DNA of 64,000 nucleotides from positions 1-64,000 of the forward strand of contig UQZR01000005.1 in assembly GCA_900545585.1 (NCBI GenBank), written 5' to 3'. The notes beneath the pieces were generated by a model. That model did not search any database. It worked only from the letters and a program-made list of their open reading frames with translations, and was not told the origin of the DNA. Position 1 is the first letter of the stretch; the number at the start of each line of letters is the position of its first letter. Source of the DNA: an uncultured Eubacteriales bacterium. GTDB taxonomy: Bacteria; Bacillota; Clostridia; Oscillospirales; Oscillospiraceae. A program made the translations under genes and the position numbers. Of this stretch, positions 16,373-24,503 are shown one piece after another.

Positions 16373-16654
16373 CTATCCCTCCTGGTCTTGATTACCGCCG
16401 CTTAGCGCGGCTATGGCTTTACGAAGCTCACTATTTGTGATTTTTTCGCTGCTTCTGATCTTTTCAGCCACCAGACTGTGACTCTCCCCCACCAGCGCCA
16501 CATGCTTGCGGCGCTTGCGCTTGGGATTCTCCAGCCGGCGCTGTTTCCCGTCAGCCAGCAGGAGGAAGTCCCCTTCTGTCGCAAGGACGAAGAAGAGGCT
16601 TCCTGTGTCTCTGCCGGCGACTGATCTGACAATGTTTGATTTGGCTATGTCCAT
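16373..16654 (-). CDS. KOW-domain RNA-binding protein (L14e-like family)
   Basis: A 93-residue protein of the small KOW family found between map and infA in many clostridia. The KOW-like N-terminus (KSNIVRSVAGRDTGSLFFVLATEGDFLLLADGK) is followed by a strongly basic stretch NPKRKRRKH and an acidic helical tail. A ribosome-associated or RNA-binding role is inferred from the domain and place; no specific function is known. Its start overlaps the end of map closely (TGAG-ATG). Confidence 0.85.
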   Translation of the reverse strand: MDIAKSNIVRSVAGRDTGSLFFVLATEGDFLLLADGKQRRLENPKRKRRKHVALVGESHSLVAEKIRSSEKITNSELRKAIAALSGGNQDQEG

Positions 16655-16655
16655 C

Positions 16656-17417
16656 TCACACCAACGATTTCTCCGGGTCCGTCAGAAGCTCCGGCTCTCC
16701 GGCGGTGATCAGGAGTGAGTTTTCATAGTGGGCGGCATTCTTGCCGTCCGCCGTCTTCACGGTCCAGCCGTCCGGCATCTGCTTGATGGCGGCGCTGCCC
16801 GCGTTGACCATAGGCTCCACGGCGATGGTCATGCCCCGCAGAAGACGGGGACCATGGCCGGGATTGCCGAAGTTGGGCACCTCCGGCGGCTCGTGCATCC
16901 TTCGGCCGATGCCGTGACCGACATACTCCCGAACGACGCTGAAGCCGTTGGCTTCCACGTAAGCCTGCACCGCGGCGGAAATATCCGACAGACGGCAGCC
17001 CTCTCTGGCATACTTGATGCCCTCGAAGAAGCTCTGCTGCGTGACTCGGATCAGCCGCATGGCCTCGTCGGACACCTGCCCGCAGGGGTAGGTGCCGGCG
17101 CAGTCGCCATGGAAGCCGCCGATAAACGCGCCCACGTCCACGCTGACGATGTCGCCCTCCTTCAGCACCCGCTTGCCGGGGATGCCGTGGATGATCTCAT
17201 CGTTGACGGAGACGCACACGCTGGCCGGATAGCCGTTGTAGTGCAGGAACGAGGGCGTGGCGCCCTGCTCCGTGATGAACTGGAACACAGCCTTATCGAT
17301 TTGCTGCGTTGTGACGCCGGGTCTTACCATATCCCGTGCCAAGGCACGGGCAGCCGCGGTAATTTTGCCAGCCCGGCGCATCAACTCGATCTCGTGCGCA
17401 GATTTTAATGTGATCAT
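16656..17417 (-). CDS. map: methionine aminopeptidase, type I
   Basis: A 253-residue enzyme that removes the initiator methionine from new proteins. Metal ligands of the pita-bread fold are visible: D in SVDVGAF, D in HGDCAGTY, H in YVGHGIG, E in IAVEPM and E near the end in HYENSLL. The substrate-pocket HYNGYPAS is present. It overlaps the adk stop by 4 bases (ATGA). Confidence 0.96.
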   Translation of the reverse strand: MITLKSAHEIELMRRAGKITAAARALARDMVRPGVTTQQIDKAVFQFITEQGATPSFLHYNGYPASVCVSVNDEIIHGIPGKRVLKEGDIVSVDVGAFIGGFHGDCAGTYPCGQVSDEAMRLIRVTQQSFFEGIKYAREGCRLSDISAAVQAYVEANGFSVVREYVGHGIGRRMHEPPEVPNFGNPGHGPRLLRGMTIAVEPMVNAGSAAIKQMPDGWTVKTADGKNAAHYENSLLITAGEPELLTDPEKSLV

Positions 17418-18052
17418 GCTTCTGCCCCTAACGCACGGAGGATCAACTGGGTGGTACCGGCCACGGTGGGCTGGTCCTCCACAGTTTTCAGGATCCCGCG
17501 GGATTCATAGAAGTCCTTGAGGGGTTCCGTCTCTTTATGATAGACCGCGAGACGGTCTTTGACCGTTTCGGGATCATCATCCTTGCGCTGCTTGAGCGCG
17601 CCGCCGCAGACATCGCACACGCCTTCCTTTTTGGGAGGGATGTTGACGATGTGGTAGCTGGCGCCGCAGCTCTCGCAGACACGGCGGCCGCCCATCCGCT
17701 TGATGATCTTCTCATCAGGGATCTCGATGGCCACCACGGCGTCGAATCTGATACCTGCCTGCTCCAGCGCCTCGGCCTGGGCGATGGTGCGGGGCACACC
17801 GTCCAAAATGTAGCCATTGGCGCAGTCAGGCTCCTGCAGACGCTCGCTGATGATGCCGATGATGACCTCATCGGGCACCAGCTTGCCTGCGTCCATGTAC
17901 TCCTTGGCCTTCAGGCCGGTGGGAGTTCCGTTCTTCACAGCTGCACGCAGGATATTACCGGTCGAGATGGTGGGAATACCCAGCGTCTTCTTGATAATGT
18001 CCGCCTGTGTGCCCTTGCCGGCACCAGGAGCGCCTAAAAGGATCAGTTTCAT
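17414..18052 (-). CDS. adk: adenylate kinase
   Basis: A 212-residue nucleoside monophosphate kinase that interconverts 2 ADP with ATP and AMP. P-loop GAPGAGKGTQ at residues 8-17, the AMP-binding STGNILRAA, and DGVPRTIAQAEAL are present. The LID carries four cysteines (CESCG and CDVCG), a zinc-binding LID typical of Gram-positives. It lies 10 bases after secY. Confidence 0.97.
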   Translation of the reverse strand: MKLILLGAPGAGKGTQADIIKKTLGIPTISTGNILRAAVKNGTPTGLKAKEYMDAGKLVPDEVIIGIISERLQEPDCANGYILDGVPRTIAQAEALEQAGIRFDAVVAIEIPDEKIIKRMGGRRVCESCGASYHIVNIPPKKEGVCDVCGGALKQRKDDDPETVKDRLAVYHKETEPLKDFYESRGILKTVEDQPTVAGTTQLILRALGAEA

Positions 18053-18062
18053 GATACACCTC

Positions 18063-19346
18063 TTATTCCAGGAAACCCTTGTACTGACGCATCAGCATCT
18101 GGGATTCCAGTGCCTGCACCGTCTCCAGCGCAACACCCACCACGATGATGACGGAGGTACCGCCGATGGACAGGGACGATACGTTCACGACTCTGCCGAT
18201 CAGCAGGGGCAGGATCGCCACAACGCCCAGGTAGATGGCGCCGAACAGCGTGACCTTGTTGAGGACCTTCTTGATGAAGTCCGCGGTAGGCTTGCCCGGG
18301 CGGAAGCCGGGGATGAAGCCGCCGTTCTTCTTCAGGTTGTTGGAGATCTCAACAGGGTTGAACTGGATGGTCGCATAGAAGTAGCTGAAAGCGATGATCA
18401 TCAGGAAGTAGACGATCATGTACAGCACGCTCTTGCTGTCCACTGCGTTGACCAGCGCATAGCCGAAGGTTCCCTTCTCGGGAGCGGGCAGGAATGCCGC
18501 CACCGTGGGGATGATCATGGCGATGGACTGAGCGAAGATGATGGGCAGAACACCGGACATGTTCACCTTCATCGGCAGCGTAGAGCTCTGGCCGCCATAC
18601 ATCTTGCGGCCCACCTGACGCTTGGCGTACTGCACGGGGATGCGGCGCTCCGCACCGTTGACCCACGTGATCAGGACGATCAGGGCCAGGATACCCAGCA
18701 CCACCAGGACGGCCATCCACCAGGTCATGGTACCGCTGCGCAGGGAGCTGCCCATGCTGCCGACCATGCTGGGCACACGGGACAGGATGCCGGCGAACAG
18801 GATGATGGAGATACCGTTGCCGATACCGAACTCGGTGATCTGCTCACCCATCCACATGACAAAGGAAGAGCCGGCGATGAAGGAGATAATGATGACCAGA
18901 GCGACCCAAACGCCGGAACCGGTCAGGATACCGTAGTTCTTCATCAGCACGTAGTAGCCCCAGCCCTGCAGGATGGCGATAGCCACCGTGGCATAACGGG
19001 TGATGGACTGGATCTTCTTCTTTCCTTCCTCGCCGCCGTCGCGGGCCATGCGCTCCAGCGCAGGGATGGCGATGGTCAGCAGCTGGATGATGATGGAGCT
19101 GTTGATATAGGGCTGGACGCCCAGTGCGAACACCGTGGCATTCGCAAACGCGCCGCCGGACATGACGTTGTACAAGCCCAGCACCGTGGTGCTCAGCTGG
19201 TTCAGGTACTCGCCCAGCAGCTCCGTGTTCACGTAGGGAACAGGGATGGCGTTGCCGATGCGGAAGATCAGCAGCATCAGAGCGGTGAACACGATCTTCT
19301 TCCGAAGCTCAGGGATCGCCCATGCCTTTTTGATCGTCTGGATCAC
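18063..19346 (-). CDS. secY: preprotein translocase channel subunit SecY
   Basis: A 427-residue protein with about ten membrane helices, the pore of the Sec translocon. Signatures are the N-terminal IGNAIPVPYVNTELL plug region, WMGEQITEFGIGNGISIILFAGI, and the cytoplasmic loop PGFRPGKPTADFI that contacts SecA and the ribosome. Its start directly adjoins the end of rplO. It is transcribed with the ribosomal genes, as in other bacteria. Confidence 0.97.
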   Translation of the reverse strand: MIQTIKKAWAIPELRKKIVFTALMLLIFRIGNAIPVPYVNTELLGEYLNQLSTTVLGLYNVMSGGAFANATVFALGVQPYINSSIIIQLLTIAIPALERMARDGGEEGKKKIQSITRYATVAIAILQGWGYYVLMKNYGILTGSGVWVALVIIISFIAGSSFVMWMGEQITEFGIGNGISIILFAGILSRVPSMVGSMGSSLRSGTMTWWMAVLVVLGILALIVLITWVNGAERRIPVQYAKRQVGRKMYGGQSSTLPMKVNMSGVLPIIFAQSIAMIIPTVAAFLPAPEKGTFGYALVNAVDSKSVLYMIVYFLMIIAFSYFYATIQFNPVEISNNLKKNGGFIPGFRPGKPTADFIKKVLNKVTLFGAIYLGVVAILPLLIGRVVNVSSLSIGGTSVIIVVGVALETVQALESQMLMRQYKGFLE

Positions 19347-19787
19347 TTAGATCACCTCTGCCTTTCCACCAGCTGCTTCGATCGCTTCCTTAGCAGCCTG
19401 GGAGAAAGCAGCGGCCTGCACGGTCACCTTCTTGGTAACTTTGCCGTTACCGAGGACCTTGTAGCCGTACTCGCACTTGCTCAGGATACCCTTTGCAAGC
19501 AGGGCTTCAGCGGTGACGATCTCGCCGTCCTCAAACTTATTGAGGGCGCTCAGGTTGATGATTTCCAGGGGCTTGGCAAAAATGTTGTTGAAACCGCGCT
19601 TGGGGATGCGGCGTGCCAGAGGCATCTGGCCGCCTTCAAAGCCGATGCGGGTGCCGCCGCCGGAGCGGGCTTTCTGACCCTTGTGGCCGCGGCCTGCGGT
19701 CTTGCCGTTGCCGGAGCCGTGTCCACGGCCCTTGCGGTAGGCTTCCTTGGTGGAGCCGGCGGCGGGAGACAGTTCATTCAGTTTCAT
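19347..19787 (-). CDS. rplO: 50S ribosomal protein L15
   Basis: A 146-residue L15. The Gly-rich N-terminal arm (GRGHGSGNGKTAGRGHKGQKARSG) that threads into 23S rRNA and the family block FEGGQMPLARRIPKRGF are clear. Spacing to rpmD is 14 bases. Confidence 0.97.
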   Translation of the reverse strand: MKLNELSPAAGSTKEAYRKGRGHGSGNGKTAGRGHKGQKARSGGGTRIGFEGGQMPLARRIPKRGFNNIFAKPLEIINLSALNKFEDGEIVTAEALLAKGILSKCEYGYKVLGNGKVTKKVTVQAAAFSQAAKEAIEAAGGKAEVI

Positions 19788-19801
19788 GCTCTCGCACCTC
19801 C

Positions 19802-19984
19802 TTATTCTACTTCGGTCACCTGAAGCAGGTAACCGATCTTTGCGACCTTGCCGCGGGTCTGAGCGTTGTCAGGCTGCACGGTGGTGTCGCCGATCTTACG
19901 CAGGCCCAGAGAGTTGGCAGTGGCGATGTGCTTTTCCAGTCTGCCGTTGAGGCTCTTTACGAGCTGGATCTTCAGATTAGCCAT
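19802..19984 (-). CDS. rpmD: 50S ribosomal protein L30
   Basis: A 60-residue L30. IQLVKSLNGRLEKHIATANSLGLRK spans the core of the small ferredoxin-like fold, and VAKIGYLLQVTEVE is the usual end. It lies between rpsE and rplO. Confidence 0.95.
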   Translation of the reverse strand: MANLKIQLVKSLNGRLEKHIATANSLGLRKIGDTTVQPDNAQTRGKVAKIGYLLQVTEVE

Positions 19985-19996
19985 GTTCTCTCCTCC

Positions 19997-20497
19997 TTAA
20001 CCCACGATCTCGTCCACGCTCTTGCCGCGGGTGCGGGCGACCTCTTCCGGGGTACGCAGAGCCTTCAGGCCCTCAAAGGTGGCGGCTACCACGTTCACGG
20101 CGGTGTTGGAACGCAGGCACTTGGTACGGATATCCTTGATACCGGCAGCTTCCATGATGATACGCACGGGGCCGCCGGCGATCACGCCGGTACCGGGAGC
20201 GGCGGGCTTCATCAGCACGCGGCCTGCACCGGCCTCGCCGATGATCTCGTGGGGAATGGTGCTGCCGGACAGGGAAATGGTGATCATGTTCTTCTTGGCA
20301 TCCTCGATGCCCTTGCGGATGGCCTCGGGCACCTCGGCGGCCTTACCCAGACCGAAGCCGACCTTGCCCTTGCCGTCGCCCACCACCATCAGGGCGGAGA
20401 ACTTCATGACACGACCACCCTTAACGGTCTTGGATACGCGGTTGGTAGCGACTACTTTCTCAATGTACTCGCTCTGCTCTCTTTCAAATCTTGCCAT
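19997..20497 (-). CDS. rpsE: 30S ribosomal protein S5
   Basis: A 166-residue S5, involved in decoding accuracy. The double-stranded RNA-binding-like N-domain includes VVATNRVSKTVKGGRVMKFSALMVVGDGKGKVG, and the C-domain has VAGGPVRIIMEAAGIKDI-type sequence. It has a GGAGG site 17 bases after rplR. Confidence 0.97.
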   Translation of the reverse strand: MARFEREQSEYIEKVVATNRVSKTVKGGRVMKFSALMVVGDGKGKVGFGLGKAAEVPEAIRKGIEDAKKNMITISLSGSTIPHEIIGEAGAGRVLMKPAAPGTGVIAGGPVRIIMEAAGIKDIRTKCLRSNTAVNVVAATFEGLKALRTPEEVARTRGKSVDEIVG

Positions 20498-20514
20498 TGA
20501 TAAGTCCTCCTTCC

Positions 20515-20874
20515 TTAGAATTCCAGGCCGCCCTCGCGGGCGCCTTCAGCCAGCTCGGCCACGCGGCCGTGGTACACGTAACCACCGCGGTCGAACACGA
20601 CCTGGTCGATGCCCTTGGCCTTGCAGCGCTCGGCCACCAGCTTGCCCACGGCGCGGGCAGCGGCCTTGTTGCCGCCGTTGCCCTCGATCTCCTTATCCAG
20701 AGAGGAAGCGGACACCAGGGTGTTGCCGGCCACATCGTCGATGACCTGGGCATAGATGTTCTTCTCGCTGCGGAACACGTTCAGACGGGGACGCTCGGGA
20801 GTGCCGGACAGCTTGGCACGGACTCTCTTATGGCGCTTCAGACGCTGCGCGTTGGTATCGGGTCTCTTAATCAT
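20515..20874 (-). CDS. rplR: 50S ribosomal protein L18
   Basis: A 119-residue L18, which binds 5S rRNA. RRHKR-like basic N-terminus (here LKRHKRVRAKLSGTPERPRLNVFRS), YAQVIDD and FDRGGYVYHGRV are the family marks. Confidence 0.97.
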   Translation of the reverse strand: MIKRPDTNAQRLKRHKRVRAKLSGTPERPRLNVFRSEKNIYAQVIDDVAGNTLVSASSLDKEIEGNGGNKAAARAVGKLVAERCKAKGIDQVVFDRGGYVYHGRVAELAEGAREGGLEF

Positions 20875-20888
20875 ATCGGCACACCTCC

Positions 20889-21434
20889 TTACTTCTTGGC
20901 ACCGGTCTTACCGACCTTGCGGCGGATGACTTCGTCAACATACTTGATGCCCTTGCCCTTATAAGGCTCGGGAGGACGCTTCTCGCGGACTTCCGCCGCG
21001 AACTGGCCCACCTTCTGCTTGTCAGGACCGGAAATCACAACCTTGTTGGGAGCGGGAACATCAATGGTGATGCCGTCGATCTCGGGCACCTTCACGGGGT
21101 GAGAGTAGCCCAGGTTCATGACCAGCTCCTTGCCTTCCTTGGCGGCGCGGTAGCCGACACCGTTGATCTCCAGCTCCTTCTTGAAGCCTTCGCTGACGCC
21201 AACGACCATGTTGTGCAGCAGAGCGCGGGTCATGCCGTGCAGTGCGCAGTGCAGCTTGTCGTCGGAGGGGCGCTTGACGTGGATGACGTTACCGTCCTGC
21301 TCCAGGATCATCTCGGGGCGCAGAGCCTGCACCAGAGTGCCCTTGGGGCCCTTGACGGTGACGACGTTGTTCTCCGCGATGGTGACTTCCACACCAGCGG
21401 GAACGGTAATGGGCATTCTACCAATTCTCGACAT
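20889..21434 (-). CDS. rplF: 50S ribosomal protein L6
   Basis: A 181-residue L6 with two related alpha-beta domains. MSRIGRMPITVPAGVEV starts it, and the rRNA-binding signature PEPYKGKGIKY is near residue 157. The gap to rpsH is 15 bases. Confidence 0.97.
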   Translation of the reverse strand: MSRIGRMPITVPAGVEVTIAENNVVTVKGPKGTLVQALRPEMILEQDGNVIHVKRPSDDKLHCALHGMTRALLHNMVVGVSEGFKKELEINGVGYRAAKEGKELVMNLGYSHPVKVPEIDGITIDVPAPNKVVISGPDKQKVGQFAAEVREKRPPEPYKGKGIKYVDEVIRRKVGKTGAKK

Positions 21435-21449
21435 TGTTCAAATACCTCC

Positions 21450-21848
21450 TTACCATACGAATGCAAGGACTTCGCCGCCGACGTGAGCCGCGCGAGCAGC
21501 CTTGTCGGTCATGACGCCCTTGGAAGTGGATACGATCGCAATACCAAGGCCACGCAGCACGCGGGGCAGCTCGTCGGCGCCCACATAGACGCGCAGGCCG
21601 GGCTTGGACACGCGGCGCAGGCCGGAGATAACCTTCTCCTTGCCGGCGTTGTACTTCAGGGTGATGCGGATGGTGCCCTGAGTACCGTCGTCAACGACCT
21701 GGAAGGACTTGATGTAGCCCTCGTCCAGCAGGATCTGAGCGATGCTCTTCTTCATGTTGGAAGCGGGAACATCCACGGTCTCGTGCTTGGCATTGTTGGC
21801 GTTGCGGATACGGGTGAGCATATCGGCAACAGGATCAGTGATGTGCAT
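21450..21848 (-). CDS. rpsH: 30S ribosomal protein S8
   Basis: A 132-residue S8, a primary 16S binder and in E. coli the repressor of the spc operon. ITDPVADMLTRIRNANNAKH opens it and the C-terminal IVSTSKGVMTDKAARAAHVGGEVLAFVW is typical. Unlike its neighbours it is preceded by a 288-base structured gap, which could be a control region. Confidence 0.97.
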   Translation of the reverse strand: MHITDPVADMLTRIRNANNAKHETVDVPASNMKKSIAQILLDEGYIKSFQVVDDGTQGTIRITLKYNAGKEKVISGLRRVSKPGLRVYVGADELPRVLRGLGIAIVSTSKGVMTDKAARAAHVGGEVLAFVW

Positions 21849-22050
21849 ACTTGTAGTTCCTCCTATTTTAGAGTTACAGGCAGATGCCTGTTGAGGCAGC
21901 GAGGTATCACTGATAATTTAGTCCGCCGGCCCTCACGATGCCGATGTTTAATTACCAGTGACCTTTCGCCATCCTATAATATTACCGGGAGCCTTGCGGC
22001 TCTTAGGTACGTTGGGTCGGCGGAGCGCAGTTCCTCCGCCTGCTCTTGGT
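21849..22050 (-). other. structured non-coding stretch upstream of rpsH
   Basis: No gene is seen here. On the transcribed strand the region folds into at least three hairpins: the palindrome CAGGCATCTGCCTG (21878-21891), a long stem of GGTATCACTGATAATTTA (21903-21920) with TTTAATTACCAGTGACC (21947-21963) allowing small bulges, and GAGCC-TTGC-GGCTC (21989-22002). GGCGGAG/CTCCGCC (22018-22040) is a fourth. Together with the palindromic element at 22051-22136 it makes a 288-base break in a cluster whose other gaps are mostly under 30 bases. It may regulate rpsH and the genes after it. Confidence 0.5.
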
Positions 22051-22136
22051 GAAGATTTTTTCGTCAGACGAGGCGAAGCGACGCCGCTGTACTCTTGTAC
22101 AGCAAGGAGCTTCAACGAAGTATGACGGAAAAAGAT
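22051..22136. repeat. nested palindromic element, copy A
   Basis: An imperfect palindrome of about 86 bp. Outer stem TTTTTTCGTCA (22056-22066) with TGACGGAAAAA (22123-22133), middle stem GAAGC (22075-22079) with GCTTC (22109-22113), inner stem GCTGTAC (22086-22092) with GTACAGC (22097-22103) around a 4-base loop. The same element recurs at 38381-38467 with paired base changes in the outer and middle stems. It directly follows the rpsN stop. Confidence 0.8.
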
Positions 22137-22322
22137 TTACCAGGAAGCCTTGCGGACACCGGGGATCTCGCCCTTGTACGCCAGCGTGCGGAAGCAGATA
22201 CGGCACACGCCGTAGTCACGCAGGTAGGCGTGGGGACGGCCGCACAGCTTGCAGCGGTTGTACTTACGGGTGGAGAATTTTGCAGGCGCCTGCTGCTTCA
22301 GGATCATAGACTTTTTAGCCAT
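22137..22322 (-). CDS. rpsN: 30S ribosomal protein S14, zinc-binding type
   Basis: A 61-residue short S14. The zinc ribbon CKLCG...CRICF (C24, C27, C40, C43) marks the C+ form common in Firmicutes. The end GEIPGVRKASW is typical. It lies 16 bases after rplE. Confidence 0.96.
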   Translation of the reverse strand: MAKKSMILKQQAPAKFSTRKYNRCKLCGRPHAYLRDYGVCRICFRTLAYKGEIPGVRKASW

Positions 22323-22338
22323 TTCGTTCTCCTCCTAA

Positions 22339-22878
22339 TCAGCGTTCAAAGGGAGCGCCGACCAGAGTCAGCAGCTCGCGGGCTTCTTCATCGGTCTGGG
22401 CGGTGGTGCAGATGACCACATCCATGCCGCGGATCTTGTCGATCTTATCGTACTCGATCTCGGGGAAGATCAGCTGCTCCTTGATGCCCAGGGCATAGTT
22501 GCCGCGGCCATCGAAGGCGTTGGCGCTGATGCCGCGGAAGTCACGGACACGGGGCAGAGCCACGTTGAACAGACGATCCAGGAACTCCCACATCTTGTCG
22601 CCGCGCAGCGTGACCTTGGCGCCCACGGGCATGCCCTCACGCAGCTTGAAGTTTGCAACGGACTTCTTGGCGATGGTGATGATGGCCTTCTGGCCGGTGA
22701 TGGTGGCCAGATCGCTGCACACAGCGTCCAGAACCTTGGCGTTCTCACGAGCCTCACCGCAGCCCACGTTCACGACGACCTTGTCGATCTTGGGGATCTG
22801 CATGGTGGACTTGTAGCCGAACTTCTTGAAGAGAGCGGGAGCCACTTCTTCGGTATACTTAACTTTCAGACGTGCCAT
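22339..22878 (-). CDS. rplE: 50S ribosomal protein L5
   Basis: A 179-residue L5 of the central protuberance, contacting 5S rRNA and P-site tRNA. IPKIDKVVVNVGCGEA, the loop FKLREGMPVGAKVTLRG and PEIEYDKIDKIRGMDV are diagnostic. Confidence 0.97.
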   Translation of the reverse strand: MARLKVKYTEEVAPALFKKFGYKSTMQIPKIDKVVVNVGCGEARENAKVLDAVCSDLATITGQKAIITIAKKSVANFKLREGMPVGAKVTLRGDKMWEFLDRLFNVALPRVRDFRGISANAFDGRGNYALGIKEQLIFPEIEYDKIDKIRGMDVVICTTAQTDEEARELLTLVGAPFER

Positions 22879-22897
22879 TTACAACCTCTCTCCTTTC

Positions 22898-23212
22898 TCA
22901 CAGGGCGGCGCCGCAGTGCTTGCACACGCGGACTTTCTTGCCGTCCTTGATCTCATAGGCCACGCGGGTGGGCTTGTCGCACTTGGGGCAGACCACCTGG
23001 ACCTTGCTGGCGTAGATGGCCGCCTCGCGCTTGACGATACCGCCCTCTTCACCCTGCTTGCGGGGCTTGATGTGGCAGGTCACCACGTTGATGCCCTCCA
23101 CCACGACCTTGCGCTCGCTGGGGACAGTGCCCAGCACCTTGCCGGACTTGCCCTTGTCCTTGCCGGACAGAACAACGACCTTGTCGTTCTTCTTGATCTT
23201 CAGACTATTCAT
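22898..23212 (-). CDS. rplX: 50S ribosomal protein L24
   Basis: A 104-residue L24, an early 23S assembly protein. A KOW motif opens it (KKNDKVVVLSGKDKGKSGKVL), and the C-terminal CPKCDKPTRV...CKHCGAAL supplies four cysteines, a likely zinc site. Confidence 0.96.
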   Translation of the reverse strand: MNSLKIKKNDKVVVLSGKDKGKSGKVLGTVPSERKVVVEGINVVTCHIKPRKQGEEGGIVKREAAIYASKVQVVCPKCDKPTRVAYEIKDGKKVRVCKHCGAAL

Positions 23213-23226
23213 GTGACCGGCCCTCC

Positions 23227-23595
23227 TTAAATAACTTCGGGAGCGAGGGACAGGATCTTCATGTAATCCTTGTCGCGCAGCTCACGAGCAACCGGCCCAA
23301 AGATACGGGTACCTCTGGGGTTCTTATCGTCCTTGATGAGGACGGCGGCGTTGTCGTCGAAACGGACGTAAGTGCCGTCGGCGCGGCGGACGCCCTTGGC
23401 GGAGCGAACGATAACGGCCTTGACGACCTCGCCCTTCTTCACCTGGCCGCCGGGGGTGCTCTTGCGGACGGAAGCAACGATCACATCGCCGATGTTGCCG
23501 TACTTACGCTTGGAGCCGCCCAGAACGCGGATGCACTTGATCTCCTTGGCGCCGGTATTATCGGCAACCTTCAGATAGGACTCTTGCTGAATCAT
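23227..23595 (-). CDS. rplN: 50S ribosomal protein L14
   Basis: A 122-residue L14 at the subunit interface. MIQQESYLKVADNTGAKEI, the signature VKAVIVR and RIFGPVARELR are present in order. The length is exactly typical. Confidence 0.97.
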   Translation of the reverse strand: MIQQESYLKVADNTGAKEIKCIRVLGGSKRKYGNIGDVIVASVRKSTPGGQVKKGEVVKAVIVRSAKGVRRADGTYVRFDDNAAVLIKDDKNPRGTRIFGPVARELRDKDYMKILSLAPEVI

Positions 23596-23610
23596 ACTTG
23601 CGGCACCTCC

Positions 23611-23874
23611 TTACTTAGCCTTCTCGACGATCTCGACCACGCGCCAACGCTTGTCCTTGGACAGGGGGCGGGTCTCCATCACCTTCACGATGTCGCCAAC
23701 ACCGCAAGTGTTCTGCTCGTCATGAGCTTTCAGCTTGTAGGTGCGGCCGACGATCTTCTTATACAGAGGATGGGCGACGCGGTCTTCAATAGCGACGACC
23801 ACGGTCTTGTCCATCTTATCGGAAACGACCTTGCCGACTCTGGTCTTGCGGGAGGAAATTCTCTTCTCTTCCAT
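23611..23874 (-). CDS. rpsQ: 30S ribosomal protein S17
   Basis: An 87-residue OB-fold S17. The start MEEKRISSRKTRVGKVVSDKM at 23874 follows AAAGGAGG; an earlier in-frame start would overlap rpmC and lacks a ribosome site. GDIVKVMETRPLSKDKRWRVVEIVEKAK is the standard C-terminus. Confidence 0.95.
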   Translation of the reverse strand: MEEKRISSRKTRVGKVVSDKMDKTVVVAIEDRVAHPLYKKIVGRTYKLKAHDEQNTCGVGDIVKVMETRPLSKDKRWRVVEIVEKAK

Positions 23875-23875
23875 T

Positions 23876-24067
23876 TTACTTCTCCTCCTTTTCACGGATA
23901 ACGGTCTTCACGCGGGCGATATCGCGCTTCGTCTCGGCGATCTTGAGAGGATTGTCCAGCTGATTGGTTGCGTGCTGCATACGCAGGAAGAACAGATCCT
24001 TCTTCAGGGAGTCCAGCTTCTCGTTGAGCTGCTCCACGGTCATTGCACGTACTTCAGTTGCCTTCAT
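23876..24067 (-). CDS. rpmC: 50S ribosomal protein L29
   Basis: A 63-residue two-helix L29 at the tunnel exit: MKATEVRAMTVEQLNEKL then NQLDNPLKIAETKRDIARVKTV. The ATG at 24067 was chosen because L29 proteins normally begin here; an in-frame GTG at 24076 is possible. It overlaps the end of rplP region closely, so translation is coupled. Confidence 0.93.
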   Translation of the reverse strand: MKATEVRAMTVEQLNEKLDSLKKDLFFLRMQHATNQLDNPLKIAETKRDIARVKTVIREKEEK

Positions 24068-24068
24068 C

Positions 24069-24503
24069 TCATTCACCTACTTCCTGGGCTTCGAGATCCT
24101 CGCGCTTGACGATCTTCGTCTTGATGGGCAGCTTGTGGCTGGCCAGACGCAGGGCCTCGCGGGCGACCTCTTCGGAAACACCGGCGATCTCAAACATGAC
24201 ACGGCCGGGCTTGACTACTGCGACCCAATACTCGGGGGAACCCTTACCGGAACCCATGCGGGTCTCGGCCGGCTTCTCGGTGATGGGCTTGTCGGGGAAG
24301 ATCTTGATCCAGACCTGACCGCCACGCTTGGTATAGCGGGTCATGGCGATACGGGCGGCCTCGATCTGATTGCTGGTGATCCAGCTGGGCTCCAGGGCAA
24401 CCAGACCGTACTCGCCGTAGGTCACCTTATTGCCGCGCATGGCCTTGCCGGTGAGGCGGCCACGGTGTACTCTGCGGTACTTAACTCTCTTGGGCAGAAG
24501 CAT
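24069..24503 (-). CDS. rplP: 50S ribosomal protein L16
   Basis: A 144-residue L16 near the peptidyl-transferase centre. MLLPKRVKYRRVHRGR starts it, and VWIKIFPDKPITEKPAETRMGSGKG is diagnostic. Its start overlaps the rpsC stop by one base. Confidence 0.97.
   Translation of the reverse strand: MLLPKRVKYRRVHRGRLTGKAMRGNKVTYGEYGLVALEPSWITSNQIEAARIAMTRYTKRGGQVWIKIFPDKPITEKPAETRMGSGKGSPEYWVAVVKPGRVMFEIAGVSEEVAREALRLASHKLPIKTKIVKREDLEAQEVGE

Noticed and set aside
17817..19823. 668-codon plus-strand frame opposite adk, secY and rplO
   Set aside because: His/Asp/Gln-rich mirror translation of well-defined genes.
21964..22000. Internal plus-strand promoter at TATAAT (21975) in the rpsN-rpsH gap
   Set aside because: All genes here are on the minus strand and there is no good -35, so the match is probably chance.
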